NCBI GenBank assembly: GCA_903933935.1
Contig: CAIZMB010000195.1
Span: forward strand, 1 to 42,105
Reading direction: 5' to 3'
DNA from: an uncultured Cytophagaceae bacterium
Lineage (GTDB): Bacteria; Bacteroidota; Bacteroidia; Cytophagales; Spirosomataceae
DNA length: 42,105 bases
Made by a program: the position numbers and the translations under genes. Every line of letters begins with the position of its first letter. Position 1 is the first letter of the stretch. Positions 16,743 to 25,116 of this stretch are shown here, one piece after another. Under the pieces are notes generated by a model. The model worked only from the letters and a program-made list of their open reading frames with translations. It ran no database searches and was not told where the DNA came from.

Positions 16743-16755
16743 TGTAAAGTTTACA
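16743..16755. promoter_or_regulatory. Perfect palindrome TGTAAA-G-TTTACA, possible operator
   Basis: Two 6-bp half-sites around a single central base, 18 bp upstream of the hisB start and about 80 bp upstream of the DUF937-like start. Its position would overlap the hisB promoter region. The regulator is unknown and a chance AT-rich palindrome is possible. Confidence 0.25.
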
Positions 16756-16811
16756 GAGAATAAAAGAAAAAAATATGCAAAAAATAATTCTTATATATGC
16801 TCCAGTACTTG

Positions 16812-16819
16812 TAATTTTG
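16812..16819 (+). promoter_or_regulatory. -7 box TAATTTTG upstream of the DUF937-like gene
   Basis: A perfect TAnnTTTG, 17 nt before the chosen ATG at 16837; no clear -33 TTG. A start near 16826 would exclude the longer in-frame start at 16738. Confidence 0.4.
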
Positions 16820-16836
16820 TATTTGAAATAAAAACT

Positions 16837-18081
16837 ATGGGGGAATTATTTGGTGTTATTCAAGAAGATTTGCGCGGCAATGTGATTCGCAGAATCTCTT
16901 TATTTACTGGCGAGTCAGAACCCAAAGTAGAAGAGTTGATCCCTGTTTGGGAGGCAATTATTTTAGGTGGATTGTTGAAATTAATTCGTAACCGAATCCG
17001 ATTCAATGCACTTTATAATTTTATTTTACAAAAGCCAATCCCGCGTGTCGCTATAGAGGAATTACAGGCCGGAAATGCAACTAAATTGCAATTAGAAGAA
17101 ATTAGTCATTATGGTGAAGGCTTAATTGGAATTCTTATACCGGATAAGAAGAGTGCGATTGCGATGTTGATTTCTAAGGAAATAGGATGCAAGAGTTCCT
17201 CGTTTTTGAAAGGTTTAAGTGTCGTTTTTGGTTTATATGGTTATAAATTAAAAGAGGAAGATTACGATTCATTAAGAGATTGGAAATCGTTTGCAGAGTT
17301 TTTTAGTATTAAAAAAGGTGATTTTAGTGTTTTGTGTCCGTCTAATTTACGTTTTGCGATTTCTGATATTTTATTACTTTCAGACGTATTAAAATTAGAT
17401 CCTGAGGCTTTAGTGTATTTAACTGAAGACCCGGAGAGAGATGAGGTTAAGACAAAATTTAATCTTTTTGACAAAAAAAATCTTTTATATATTGTTGTTA
17501 CTCTCATTTTGGGTGGATTTACACTTTGGTATACATTATTAAGGCCTACGGTTGATCCAGAAAACGCCTCTGATTTAGAGGAGGTGATTCCGATAGACAG
17601 TTTGAATAAATTAAATGATAGTTTAACAAAAGCAGTTTTAGATTCAAATCGAATAAAGAATGATTCGCTTTTTACGTTAAATTGGCTTGATGGCACTCAA
17701 TCTATTGTACCTAAGAAATCAATCTTGGTCGATTTACATGCTTATTTAATTGATTCCACTCAAACTTCACCCTTGGAATTAACTTGTCAAGAACTTGTTT
17801 TTGATGAGAATACCGATGTATTATTGAAACCTACGGATTATTTATTTAAGCAACTTTCGTTTCAAATAAATAAATCAAAAAATGTAGATATTCAGATTAC
17901 TGCCATATCGAATAAAGATGACAAATCCTCCTTTAAACGAGGTTTTTCGATAAAAAATCGATTAGTTGGCGAAGGGCTTTCCTTCAAAAAAATTAGCGTT
18001 CAAGCTAGTGTAGAAGGTGCAAATAATCAGGCTAATTCTCAAGTGAAATTTATATTTACTAAGCGTAATTTATTGAAATAG
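16837..18081 (+). CDS. DUF937-like protein with membrane anchor and OmpA-like C-terminal domain
   Basis: A 414-aa protein with three parts. Residues 1-200 are helical and begin [20 protein letters not shown], with an ILGGLLKL segment, resembling the DUF937 fold. One membrane helix follows (about 215-235, [17 protein letters not shown]). The part from about 275 to 400 resembles a weakly conserved OmpA-like domain: [19 protein letters not shown], then an alternating strand and a helix like the NxxLSxxRA segment, but the consensus peptidoglycan-binding residues are not clear. The likely layout is an inner-membrane anchor with the C-terminus in the periplasm. I chose ATG 16837 because the preceding 33 codons are low-complexity and lysine/cysteine-rich, and a -7 box lies inside them. 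Confidence 0.65.
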   Translation: MGELFGVIQEDLRGNVIRRISLFTGESEPKVEELIPVWEAIILGGLLKLIRNRIRFNALYNFILQKPIPRVAIEELQAGNATKLQLEEISHYGEGLIGILIPDKKSAIAMLISKEIGCKSSSFLKGLSVVFGLYGYKLKEEDYDSLRDWKSFAEFFSIKKGDFSVLCPSNLRFAISDILLLSDVLKLDPEALVYLTEDPERDEVKTKFNLFDKKNLLYIVVTLILGGFTLWYTLLRPTVDPENASDLEEVIPIDSLNKLNDSLTKAVLDSNRIKNDSLFTLNWLDGTQSIVPKKSILVDLHAYLIDSTQTSPLELTCQELVFDENTDVLLKPTDYLFKQLSFQINKSKNVDIQITAISNKDDKSSFKRGFSIKNRLVGEGLSFKKISVQASVEGANNQANSQVKFIFTKRNLLK

Positions 18082-18114
18082 TACAATATATTAGGTTTAT
18101 ATAGATTAATAAGA

Positions 18115-18122
18115 TACTTTTG
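18115..18122 (+). promoter_or_regulatory. -7 box TACTTTTG of the DEAD-box helicase
   Basis: A perfect TAnnTTTG. Transcription from about 18129 would give an unusually long leader of roughly 126 nt that contains the folded region at 18141-18224. Confidence 0.45.
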
Positions 18123-18140
18123 TAATAAATAAGTACAAAT

Positions 18141-18224
18141 ACATCCGCACAAACTCTTTTTACATTTAATGTAAATCCCTTTCCTTTTACTTAGGGCTAT
18201 TGGCAAGAGTTAAATTACGGATGT
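18141..18224 (+). promoter_or_regulatory. Structured 5' leader of the DEAD-box helicase mRNA
   Basis: Hand folding gives a branched structure. The closing helix is ACATCCG (18141-18147) with CGGATGT (18218-18224). It continues after an internal loop as AACTC (18152-18156) with GAGTT (18207-18211). Inside are a hairpin TTTACAT/ATGTAAA (18159-18165 with 18169-18175, loop TTA) and a weaker CCCT/AGGG pairing (18177-18180 with 18193-18196). It is followed by about 30 nt to the ATG. This is not a terminator (no T-run). A cis-regulatory element, perhaps temperature- or helicase-responsive, is an inference from position; I do not recognise a named riboswitch class. Confidence 0.5.
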
Positions 18225-18254
18225 GTTCGGGCATCGTAATTAAAATATATCTAA

Positions 18255-20060
18255 ATGAGTGAAAAAATTCGCTTTGATTCGCTTCCTTTATCGGAAGGAA
18301 TCCAAGCCGCAGTTAAAGAAATGGGCTTTGAATATGCTTCTCCCATCCAATCAGAAGCAATTCCATATGTAATGGAGGGTAGAGATGTTATCGGTCAGGC
18401 GCAAACAGGCACTGGAAAAACTGCAGCATTCGGAATACCAATGATTGAACATATTGTTCCATTTGAGAAATTTGTTCAAGCGATCATTTTATGTCCTACC
18501 CGTGAATTAGCGGTTCAGGTTTCAGAAGAAATGAGAAAGTTGTCAAAATTCACAAAAGGTGTTTGGGTTACTACTGTTTATGGAGGTGATTCGATAGATC
18601 GACAAATCAAATCCTTAAAAGCTGGAGCAAACATTGTTGTAGGTACTCCTGGACGTGTAATTGATTTAATTGAGCGCCGCGCGTTGAAATTGAATCAGAC
18701 TTCTATGGTTGTTTTGGATGAGGCGGATGAAATGTTGGACATGGGTTTCCGTGAGGATATTGAGAGTATTTTAGAAGAAATACCGAATGAACGTCAGACG
18801 GTTTTATTTTCTGCTACTATGTCTAAGCCTATTTTGGCTTTAACAAATCGTTTTTTAACGGATCCTAAATTAGTTAAGGTTGTTAAGAATGAGATTACCA
18901 ACGTTAATATTGAGCAATTATATTTTGATGTTAAAGGAAGAGCTAAAATGGAGGTTACTACCCGTTTGATCGATTTTTATGCATTAAAATTAGTCTTAAT
19001 ATTCTGCAATCAGAAAAAGCGTGTTGACGAGGTAGTTGAGGAGCTAGCGTTAAGAGGATATGCAGCTGAAGGCTTGCATGGTGATTTAAGGCAAAGTCAG
19101 CGTACTCAAGTGATGAATCGTTTTCGTTCAGGAAATGTTAGTTTTTTAGTTGCAACAGATGTTGCGGCTCGAGGATTGGATGTTGAAAATGTGGATGCCG
19201 TAATTAATTATGATATTCCATTGGATGAGGAATATTACGTACACCGTATCGGTAGAACGGGTCGTGCTGGTAAATTTGGTAAAGCTTTTACCTTGGTAGT
19301 TGGTTCAGAACGTAATCGTTTACGTGAAATCATGAACTATACCAAAGTGAAAATAGATAAAGGAGTTATTCCAACTTTCTCTGATGTGGTAGGGATTAAA
19401 AAAGGCATGTTTATTGAACGTGTCGCTGGCACGATTGGAGAAGGCGATTTAGATTTATTTGCGGATGCGTTACCCAACTTGCAACATGCTGGATTTACTG
19501 TAGATCAGATTGTTAGTGCTCTAGTTAAATTGAGCATGGGAGTTCAGAAAAATGAGTTTGGTGATGAAAATTTAGAGGGAGAGCTTGAACGTCAATCACG
19601 CAAATATGGCCGTGATGAGCGTGGGGGTGGAGGTTTTAGAGATCGTAATGATCGTGGTGGTGACCGTGATGGCCGAAGAGGTGCTGGTCGCTTTGATCGC
19701 GATTCACGTGGTGGTGGAGATCGAGGCGGACGTTTTGAAAGAGGAAATGATCGAGATCGTTCATCAGCTCCAAGAGGTCCTCGTATGGATCGTGAAGGAA
19801 AACCTTACCGCTCAGATGAAAATATGGTTCGTATGTTTGTTAACATTGGATTTGACGAAAAAATTTCGCCTTCTAATATTGTAGGCGCCTTTGCAGGTGA
19901 GTCTGGAATTCCAGGAAACGTATTAGGTCAAATACAAATTGAGAATAAGCATACCTATGTGGATGTTCCTAAGGAGTATGCCAATGTTGTTTTAGAAAAA
20001 ATGGCAGGCGCTCAAATTAAGGGTAAAAGGGTTTTAGTAGAGATTGCTAAACCTGCATAG
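18255..20060 (+). CDS. DEAD-box ATP-dependent RNA helicase (DeaD/CsdA-like)
   Basis: A 601-aa helicase for RNA unwinding in ribosome assembly, decay or cold adaptation. Core motifs in order: Q motif (SPIQSEAIP, about 29-37), Walker A AQTGTGKT (49-56), PTRELA (81-86), TPGR (131-134), DEAD (156-159), SAT (186-188), and HRIGRTGRAG (330-339). After the core is an Arg/Gly/Asp-rich linker (about 450-515, many RGG and DRGG units), then a C-terminal DbpA-type RNA-binding domain (about 523-599). It is monocistronic, with a structured leader upstream and a hairpin terminator downstream. The low-complexity linker may favour RNA condensation, as in other RGG helicases; this is inference. Confidence 0.95.
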   Translation: MSEKIRFDSLPLSEGIQAAVKEMGFEYASPIQSEAIPYVMEGRDVIGQAQTGTGKTAAFGIPMIEHIVPFEKFVQAIILCPTRELAVQVSEEMRKLSKFTKGVWVTTVYGGDSIDRQIKSLKAGANIVVGTPGRVIDLIERRALKLNQTSMVVLDEADEMLDMGFREDIESILEEIPNERQTVLFSATMSKPILALTNRFLTDPKLVKVVKNEITNVNIEQLYFDVKGRAKMEVTTRLIDFYALKLVLIFCNQKKRVDEVVEELALRGYAAEGLHGDLRQSQRTQVMNRFRSGNVSFLVATDVAARGLDVENVDAVINYDIPLDEEYYVHRIGRTGRAGKFGKAFTLVVGSERNRLREIMNYTKVKIDKGVIPTFSDVVGIKKGMFIERVAGTIGEGDLDLFADALPNLQHAGFTVDQIVSALVKLSMGVQKNEFGDENLEGELERQSRKYGRDERGGGGFRDRNDRGGDRDGRRGAGRFDRDSRGGGDRGGRFERGNDRDRSSAPRGPRMDREGKPYRSDENMVRMFVNIGFDEKISPSNIVGAFAGESGIPGNVLGQIQIENKHTYVDVPKEYANVVLEKMAGAQIKGKRVLVEIAKPA

Positions 20061-20076
20061 GCTTATAAATTTACTT

Positions 20077-20107
20077 TTAAAGGGTGACGATTTCGTCACC
20101 CTTTTTT
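20077..20107 (+). terminator. Terminator of the DEAD-box helicase
   Basis: Long stem AAAGGGTGACG / CGTCACCCTTT with loop ATTT, followed by a T-run; a strong intrinsic terminator. Confidence 0.92.
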
Positions 20108-20125
20108 TATACCAAAAACTTAGTA

Positions 20126-20133
20126 TAAATTTG
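20126..20133 (+). promoter_or_regulatory. -7 box TAAATTTG of the cytochrome/DUF1553 operon
   Basis: A perfect TAnnTTTG, 28 nt before the ATG and just after the helicase terminator; predicted leader about 22 nt. No convincing -33 TTG is seen. Confidence 0.4.
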
Positions 20134-20161
20134 AAGATTAAAGCTGTATATACTAGTTTGT

Positions 20162-22858
20162 ATGATGAGTAAAGGAAATATATATTGGTTGTTAACTTTA
20201 TCACTGATTATCAGTGGTATTTTAGTTACTACCTATATTTCATCTTCTTCAAATGTGCAAATATCCTATTCGCAGGATGTTAAACCCATTTTGAACAAGC
20301 ATTGTATTGCTTGTCATGGGGGAGTAAAAAAGCAAGGCAAGTTTAGTTTGTTATTTCAAGAGGAAGCTTATGCGATCACAGCATCTGGCAAACCTAGTAT
20401 CGTTCCTTTTCATCCTGAAAAGAGCGATTTTATCAGCCGTTTGCATTCCAAAGATCCAGAAGAGAAAATGCCCTACAAAAAGGAGCCATTGACTTCTAAA
20501 GAAATTAGTATACTAACTCAATGGGTGAAAGAAGGTGCTAAGTGGGAGGATCATTGGGCTTATTTACCTGTTAGAAAACCATCCATTCCGTCTAGTGAAG
20601 GATTGGTTTCAAAATTAATGTTTTGGACCAAAAGTTTTGTTAAAAACCCGGTTGATAATTTTGTTTTAGAGGAGTTAAATAATCAAGGGTTAACTCATTC
20701 TAAACAAGCAGAAAAGGAGATTTTGGTACGCCGACTTTCCCTAGATTTAACAGGTTTGCCACCTACTGAATCTATGGTTAATGAATTTAGTTCAATTACT
20801 TCAGATGAAGATTATGCGAAATTTGTTGATAAATTAATGAATTTGCCATCATTTGGAGAGAAATGGGCATCCGTTTGGTTAGATCTTGCTCGCTATTCAG
20901 ATAGTCGAGGATATCAAAAAGATAACGGTAGAACCATTTGGCCATATCGAGATTGGGTTATTTCTTCCTTTAATAAAAATCTGTCATTTCGTGAATTTGT
21001 CAAAAAACAATTGGCCGGAGATTTATTGGAAAATCCTAAAGACGACGATTACATTGCTACAGGATTTCATCGAAATACGATGAATAATGATGAGACGGGA
21101 ACTGTGGATGAAGAATTTAGGGTAGCCGCAGTCATTGACCGTGTAAATACGACTTGGGATGCTTTGCACGGTACCTCATTTTCTTGCGTTCAATGTCACA
21201 GTCATCCATATGACCCTATCAGGCATGAAGAATATTATAAGTTTATGGCTTTTTTAAATAACACTAGGGATGAAGATACTGGGGATGAAGCACCTAATAT
21301 TCGTCAGTTTAAAGAAAACGATCTTCAGAAATTAACTGAGTTTCAAGCTAAAATTTCCTCATTGCCTTCAGGGCAACAATCGTATTTAAATCGATTTATT
21401 AAGTTTTTGGAACCTAGGTTTCATGCCCATTATGCAGATAATTTTACCGAGGGAGCCTTATTGGGTGGTACACAAATAGGCTTAAGACACACAGGGAGTT
21501 GTCGATTACCAAATTTAAAAACAGACGGAGTAAAACAATTACTTGTTCAGTATTCCTCTAAAAATCCAGGCGGAGTATTACAAATTAGGTCCGGTAGTAT
21601 TCATGGAAAAATTGTTTTAAAGGTTAAGTTAGACACAACATCAAAAGGTAAATTATTGACGTTGAAATGGCCTGCGTCAACAGTCAGGCAAGATTATTAT
21701 TTAGAAGCTTTTAATGGGAAGTTGGCTGGAAAGGCAGATGATGTGTTTAAAATAGTTTGGTTTGCATTGCTTCCGGAGCTGAATTTGGATAAAAACAATT
21801 TTGATGAATTTTTGTCCTTGATCAATACTAAAACAGATAATTTCCCTATTTACTTAGAAATGCCTAAGGAATATAGTCGCAATACCTATGTTTTTAAACG
21901 GGGTAATTGGCTTGTTCATGGAGATTCTGTCCAGCCCGAGGTACCTGCATTTATGCATAAATTTAAAGCTGAATGGCCTAAGAATCGGCTTGGGCTGGCT
22001 AATTGGGTAGTTGATCCCTCAAATCCATTATTTGCTAGAAATGTGGCCAATCGTTTTTGGGAACAGTTATTTGGAATGGGTATCGTTGAGACCTTAGAAG
22101 ATTTTGGTTCTCAAGGGGCTAAACCTTCCCATCAGAAACTATTGGATTATTTGGCCTATCAGTTTATTTTCAAATACGATATGAAGCCTAAAGCTTTGAT
22201 TAAAGAAATTGTATGTTCTTCAACCTACCAACAAGACTCAAAAGCGAGTAAATCTTTGATTGCTTTGGATCCTTATAATAAATATTTATCACGGGGACCC
22301 CGTTTTAGATTATCTGCTGAACAGGTCAGGGATCAAGCCTTGTCAGTTGCTGGCTTATTAAATCCAAAAATGTTTGGTAAACCTGTCATGCCGTTCCAGC
22401 CTGAGGGTGTTTGGCAAGCAGTGAACAGTAGTTTAAAATGGAAACAAAGTGAAGGAAGCGAACAGTACAGAAGGGCCATTTATATATTTACAAGACGTAC
22501 AGGACCTTATCCATCTCAATTTACATTTGACTCCCCTTCACGAGAAGTTTGTTTAGTGAGAAGAGTAAGAACCAATACTCCATTACAAGCCCTTGTGTTG
22601 TTAAATGATCCGGTTTTTGTGGAAGTAGCACATAAAATTGCTTTGGATATGGTCAGTATGAAAATTGACAAACCTGAAGATAAAATTGCCGCGATGTACA
22701 AGAAAATGTTTGTTCACTCGATTAAGAGCAATGATTTAGCTACATTAGTAAACCTTTTTAATAAGGGACAGGCTATGAAAACAACTAATAAAATTCAGGG
22801 CTATGAGTGGGCAGCAAGTGCCATGTTGAATTTGGATGAATTTGTGACTAAAATGTAA
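20162..22858 (+). CDS. Planctomycete-type cytochrome c / DUF1549 / DUF1553 protein
   Basis: An 898-aa exported protein of unknown function with the PSCyt1-DUF1549-DUF1553 architecture. A membrane anchor or signal is at about 9-27. The heme-binding CIACH (Cys48, Cys51, His52) and a plausible axial Met103 (EKMPY) make the N-terminal cytochrome domain. DUF1549 follows (about 165-365) and holds the family's own CVQCHSHPYDP (Cys342, Cys345, His346). A middle beta-rich region (about 420-590) precedes DUF1553 (about 610-890). Pairs of this protein with DUF1501 are abundant in Planctomycetes and Verrucomicrobia and also occur in Bacteroidota. Redox-linked periplasmic chemistry is likely, but the substrate is not known. 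The DUF1501 gene follows after 3 bp, so they form an operon. Confidence 0.88.
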   Translation: MMSKGNIYWLLTLSLIISGILVTTYISSSSNVQISYSQDVKPILNKHCIACHGGVKKQGKFSLLFQEEAYAITASGKPSIVPFHPEKSDFISRLHSKDPEEKMPYKKEPLTSKEISILTQWVKEGAKWEDHWAYLPVRKPSIPSSEGLVSKLMFWTKSFVKNPVDNFVLEELNNQGLTHSKQAEKEILVRRLSLDLTGLPPTESMVNEFSSITSDEDYAKFVDKLMNLPSFGEKWASVWLDLARYSDSRGYQKDNGRTIWPYRDWVISSFNKNLSFREFVKKQLAGDLLENPKDDDYIATGFHRNTMNNDETGTVDEEFRVAAVIDRVNTTWDALHGTSFSCVQCHSHPYDPIRHEEYYKFMAFLNNTRDEDTGDEAPNIRQFKENDLQKLTEFQAKISSLPSGQQSYLNRFIKFLEPRFHAHYADNFTEGALLGGTQIGLRHTGSCRLPNLKTDGVKQLLVQYSSKNPGGVLQIRSGSIHGKIVLKVKLDTTSKGKLLTLKWPASTVRQDYYLEAFNGKLAGKADDVFKIVWFALLPELNLDKNNFDEFLSLINTKTDNFPIYLEMPKEYSRNTYVFKRGNWLVHGDSVQPEVPAFMHKFKAEWPKNRLGLANWVVDPSNPLFARNVANRFWEQLFGMGIVETLEDFGSQGAKPSHQKLLDYLAYQFIFKYDMKPKALIKEIVCSSTYQQDSKASKSLIALDPYNKYLSRGPRFRLSAEQVRDQALSVAGLLNPKMFGKPVMPFQPEGVWQAVNSSLKWKQSEGSEQYRRAIYIFTRRTGPYPSQFTFDSPSREVCLVRRVRTNTPLQALVLLNDPVFVEVAHKIALDMVSMKIDKPEDKIAAMYKKMFVHSIKSNDLATLVNLFNKGQAMKTTNKIQGYEWAASAMLNLDEFVTKM

Positions 22859-22861
22859 ATT

Positions 22862-24316
22862 ATGAGTCAGGAGCTAGAAAATAGAGCATTGAGTTATTTA
22901 ACACGTAGGCATTTCCTACGTCAATGTTCTACGGGTATGGGTATGATGGCTTTGGGTTCGATGTTAGGATCTTGCGAGAATACACCTTTAGGACAAGAGG
23001 AATCTTTGGCTAAATTGGCGCATATTTTACCCAAGGCAAAACGTGTGATTTATATTCATAAAGCTGGTTCACCGTCTCAATTAGAACTCTTTGATTATAA
23101 ACCTGAATTAGTTAAGTGGCATGGCAAAGACTGTCCAGAGGAATTGCTGAAAGGTAAAACCTTTGCCTTTATTCGTGGTGTTCCTAAAATGCTAGGACCC
23201 CAAGGTAAATTCAACCAATTTGGTCAATCGGGTGCTTGGGTATCGGATTATTTACCGTATTTCCAAAATGTGGTTGATGAGGTTTGCTTTTTAAAAGCGA
23301 TGCATACGGATCAATTTAATCATGCACCTGCGCAGCTATTTATGCAAACAGGAAGCGCACGTTTAGGTAGACCTGGAATGGGGGCTTGGGCTGTTTATGG
23401 CCTTGGCTCTGAAAATGCTAATTTACCTGGTTTTATCGTACTTACCTCAGGAAATAAATACCCAGAAGGAGGGAAGAGTATTTGGGGAAGTGGTTTTCTG
23501 CCATCTATATACCAGGGGGTTCATTGTAGATCCACTGGTGAGCCGGTTTTGTATGTTGAAAACCCAAGCCAAGTTTCTCGGGAAGATAGGCGTAGCACTA
23601 TTGACGCCATCAATGAAATTAATCAAAGAGAATACGAAGAATATCAGGATCCTGAAATATTAACTCGAATTTCTCAATATGAGATGGCTTTTAAAATGCA
23701 AGCTTCCGTACCTGAGGTGATGGATATTCGTGATGAGCCAGAATATATTCACAATTTATATGGCACGACAATCGGTACACCTTCTTTTGCCAATAACTGT
23801 CTATTAGCCCGCAAATTAGCCGAGAATGGGGTTCGATTTATTCAATTATATGATTGGGGTTGGGATACGCATGGTTCAAGTGCTTCAGAAGCGTTGGAAA
23901 TTGGCCTTAGGACCAAGTGTAAAGAAACGGACCAAGGAATGAGTGCGCTATTATTTGATTTAAAACAAAGGGGCTTATTGGATGAAACATTGGTTGTTTG
24001 GAGTGGCGAATTTGGACGTACTCCTATGCAAGAAAATCGAGATAATAAACCTGCTCCTTTTTTAGGTCGCGACCATCATCCAGATGCTTTTACGATTTGG
24101 ATGGCGGGTGCAGGGGTGAAAAAAGGGTTTACGTATGGCGCAACTGATGAAATAGGTTATTCAGGAGTAGAAGGAAAGGCTCATATTCATGATCTTCAAG
24201 CTACCATTTTGCATATTTTAGGTTTGGATCATGAAAAATTGACCTATCCTTTTCAAGGTCGATCTTTTAGATTAACTGATGTGGCAGGTAAAATAATAAC
24301 GCCTATTTTAGCTTAA
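22862..24316 (+). CDS. DUF1501 protein, predicted Tat-exported lipoprotein
   Basis: A 484-aa protein of the alkaline-phosphatase/sulfatase-like DUF1501 family. The N-terminus has a twin-arginine motif TRRHFLRQC (about 14-22), a short hydrophobic stretch, and a lipobox-like LGSC (about 35-38), suggesting Tat export followed by lipidation. Later segments typical of the family include QLYDWGWDTHG (Asp and His metal-ligand candidates), VVWSGEFGRTP, GRDHHPDAFTIWMAGAG and the C-terminal HDLQATILHILGLDH. Enzymatic activity is unproven in the family. It is cotranscribed with the cytochrome/DUF1553 protein and probably works with it at the envelope. The stop shares TTAA with the convergent methyltransferase remnant. 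Confidence 0.87.
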   Translation: MSQELENRALSYLTRRHFLRQCSTGMGMMALGSMLGSCENTPLGQEESLAKLAHILPKAKRVIYIHKAGSPSQLELFDYKPELVKWHGKDCPEELLKGKTFAFIRGVPKMLGPQGKFNQFGQSGAWVSDYLPYFQNVVDEVCFLKAMHTDQFNHAPAQLFMQTGSARLGRPGMGAWAVYGLGSENANLPGFIVLTSGNKYPEGGKSIWGSGFLPSIYQGVHCRSTGEPVLYVENPSQVSREDRRSTIDAINEINQREYEEYQDPEILTRISQYEMAFKMQASVPEVMDIRDEPEYIHNLYGTTIGTPSFANNCLLARKLAENGVRFIQLYDWGWDTHGSSASEALEIGLRTKCKETDQGMSALLFDLKQRGLLDETLVVWSGEFGRTPMQENRDNKPAPFLGRDHHPDAFTIWMAGAGVKKGFTYGATDEIGYSGVEGKAHIHDLQATILHILGLDHEKLTYPFQGRSFRLTDVAGKIITPILA

Positions 24317-24717
24317 GATTTTTTAAATATAAAGTGTTGCTTGGGGGCGATTGGGTTAAAAAATAAAATCCCTAAATCAAATAACTCAATTGAAAATATA
24401 ATTTGCTCATTTTCGATTAATTGATTCCAACGAGGTAAATTATTTGGTTTTCTAAGATTTTGGATGATTAAAACATCTTCAAAATTTATGTCAAGAATTT
24501 TGGAGTCAAATTGATTAATGTCTATTATTTGTACGTTGAACTTAATGTTTTCTACTGAGTTGCCTTGGTAATTCGACAATTCATTCTTTAACAAATCGCT
24601 TAATTCCCCGCTTTGGTGTAAGCATGGATTGATGACTTGGGTGTATAATTCATAGACAAATGGGGAATGTAAACCATGGGCATTTTTCGCTTTTAAGTTA
24701 AATAAAAATTGTTTCAT
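24313..24717 (-). CDS. Internally deleted methyltransferase-like protein (134 aa)
   Basis: Both ends resemble a Bacteroidota class I SAM methyltransferase family that normally runs to about 230-250 aa (from memory). The N-terminus has AKNAHGLHSPFVYELYT (about 10-26), the family's hallmark start, and the C-terminus has IFSIELFDLGILFFNPIAPKQ (split here as strand-loop-strand, about 110-130), like the family's last two strands. The roughly 100 residues expected between, with the glycine-rich SAM loop, are missing. What remains in the middle is a short stretch ending in NLPRWNQLIENEQ. The frame is open and continuous, so this is an in-frame reduction rather than a frameshift. It directly abuts apaG (stop and start adjacent), suggesting cotranscription. 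Catalysis is unlikely. Confidence 0.55.
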   Translation of the reverse strand: MKQFLFNLKAKNAHGLHSPFVYELYTQVINPCLHQSGELSDLLKNELSNYQGNSVENIKFNVQIIDINQFDSKILDINFEDVLIIQNLRKPNNLPRWNQLIENEQIIFSIELFDLGILFFNPIAPKQHFIFKKS

Positions 24718-25104
24718 TTAATTTAAAGCGAAGTTTGGAATAAGTTCAAAAGCGGGAATTTGTACTTTGAATGTTGAATTGTCTGCTAAATTCAAAAATA
24801 TGTAATACCCTTCCATTTTGCCAATGGCCGATATCAAAGGGCACCCTGAAGTATAAGTAAAGCTGTCACCTGGCTCTATAATGGGTTGTTGGCCCACAAC
24901 ACCCAAACCATTTACTACTTCATTTATTCCTGATCCATCTTTTATTTCCCAATACCGACTAACGAGTTGGCCTGTTTGATCGGATAAGTTTTGGATCGTA
25001 ATTTGGTACGTAAAAAAGTATTTATAAGGTAATTGCAATTCATAATCTGGCATGTATGTGGTTTCTACAGAGATTATATATTTATTTGTGTTTGATTCTT
25101 TCAT
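24718..25104 (-). CDS. apaG: ApaG family protein
   Basis: A 128-aa immunoglobulin-like beta-sandwich protein of the ApaG/DUF525 family. Recognisable landmarks are YFFTYQITIQN, the SRYWEIKDG strand, and the glycine loop GLGVVGQQP followed by PGDSFTYTSGCPL. ApaG is linked by genetics to cobalt/magnesium phenotypes in enterobacteria, but its biochemical function is unknown. Length is complete. It starts only 12 bp from the divergent ung start, so one or both promoters must lie inside the opposite gene. Confidence 0.92.
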   Translation of the reverse strand: MKESNTNKYIISVETTYMPDYELQLPYKYFFTYQITIQNLSDQTGQLVSRYWEIKDGSGINEVVNGLGVVGQQPIIEPGDSFTYTSGCPLISAIGKMEGYYIFLNLADNSTFKVQIPAFELIPNFALN

Positions 25105-25116
25105 ACGATATAATTG

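Noticed and set aside
19620-19790. Possible tandem repeat or mobile element in the GGTGGT/GATCGT-rich stretch
   Set aside because: It is in frame and encodes the RGG/DRGG linker common in DEAD-box helicases; units are imperfect and not flanked by target duplications.
19585-19884. Alternate-frame frame rich in Val/Glu across the helicase linker
   Set aside because: It is a by-product of the repetitive CGT/GGT codons of the RGG linker read in another frame.
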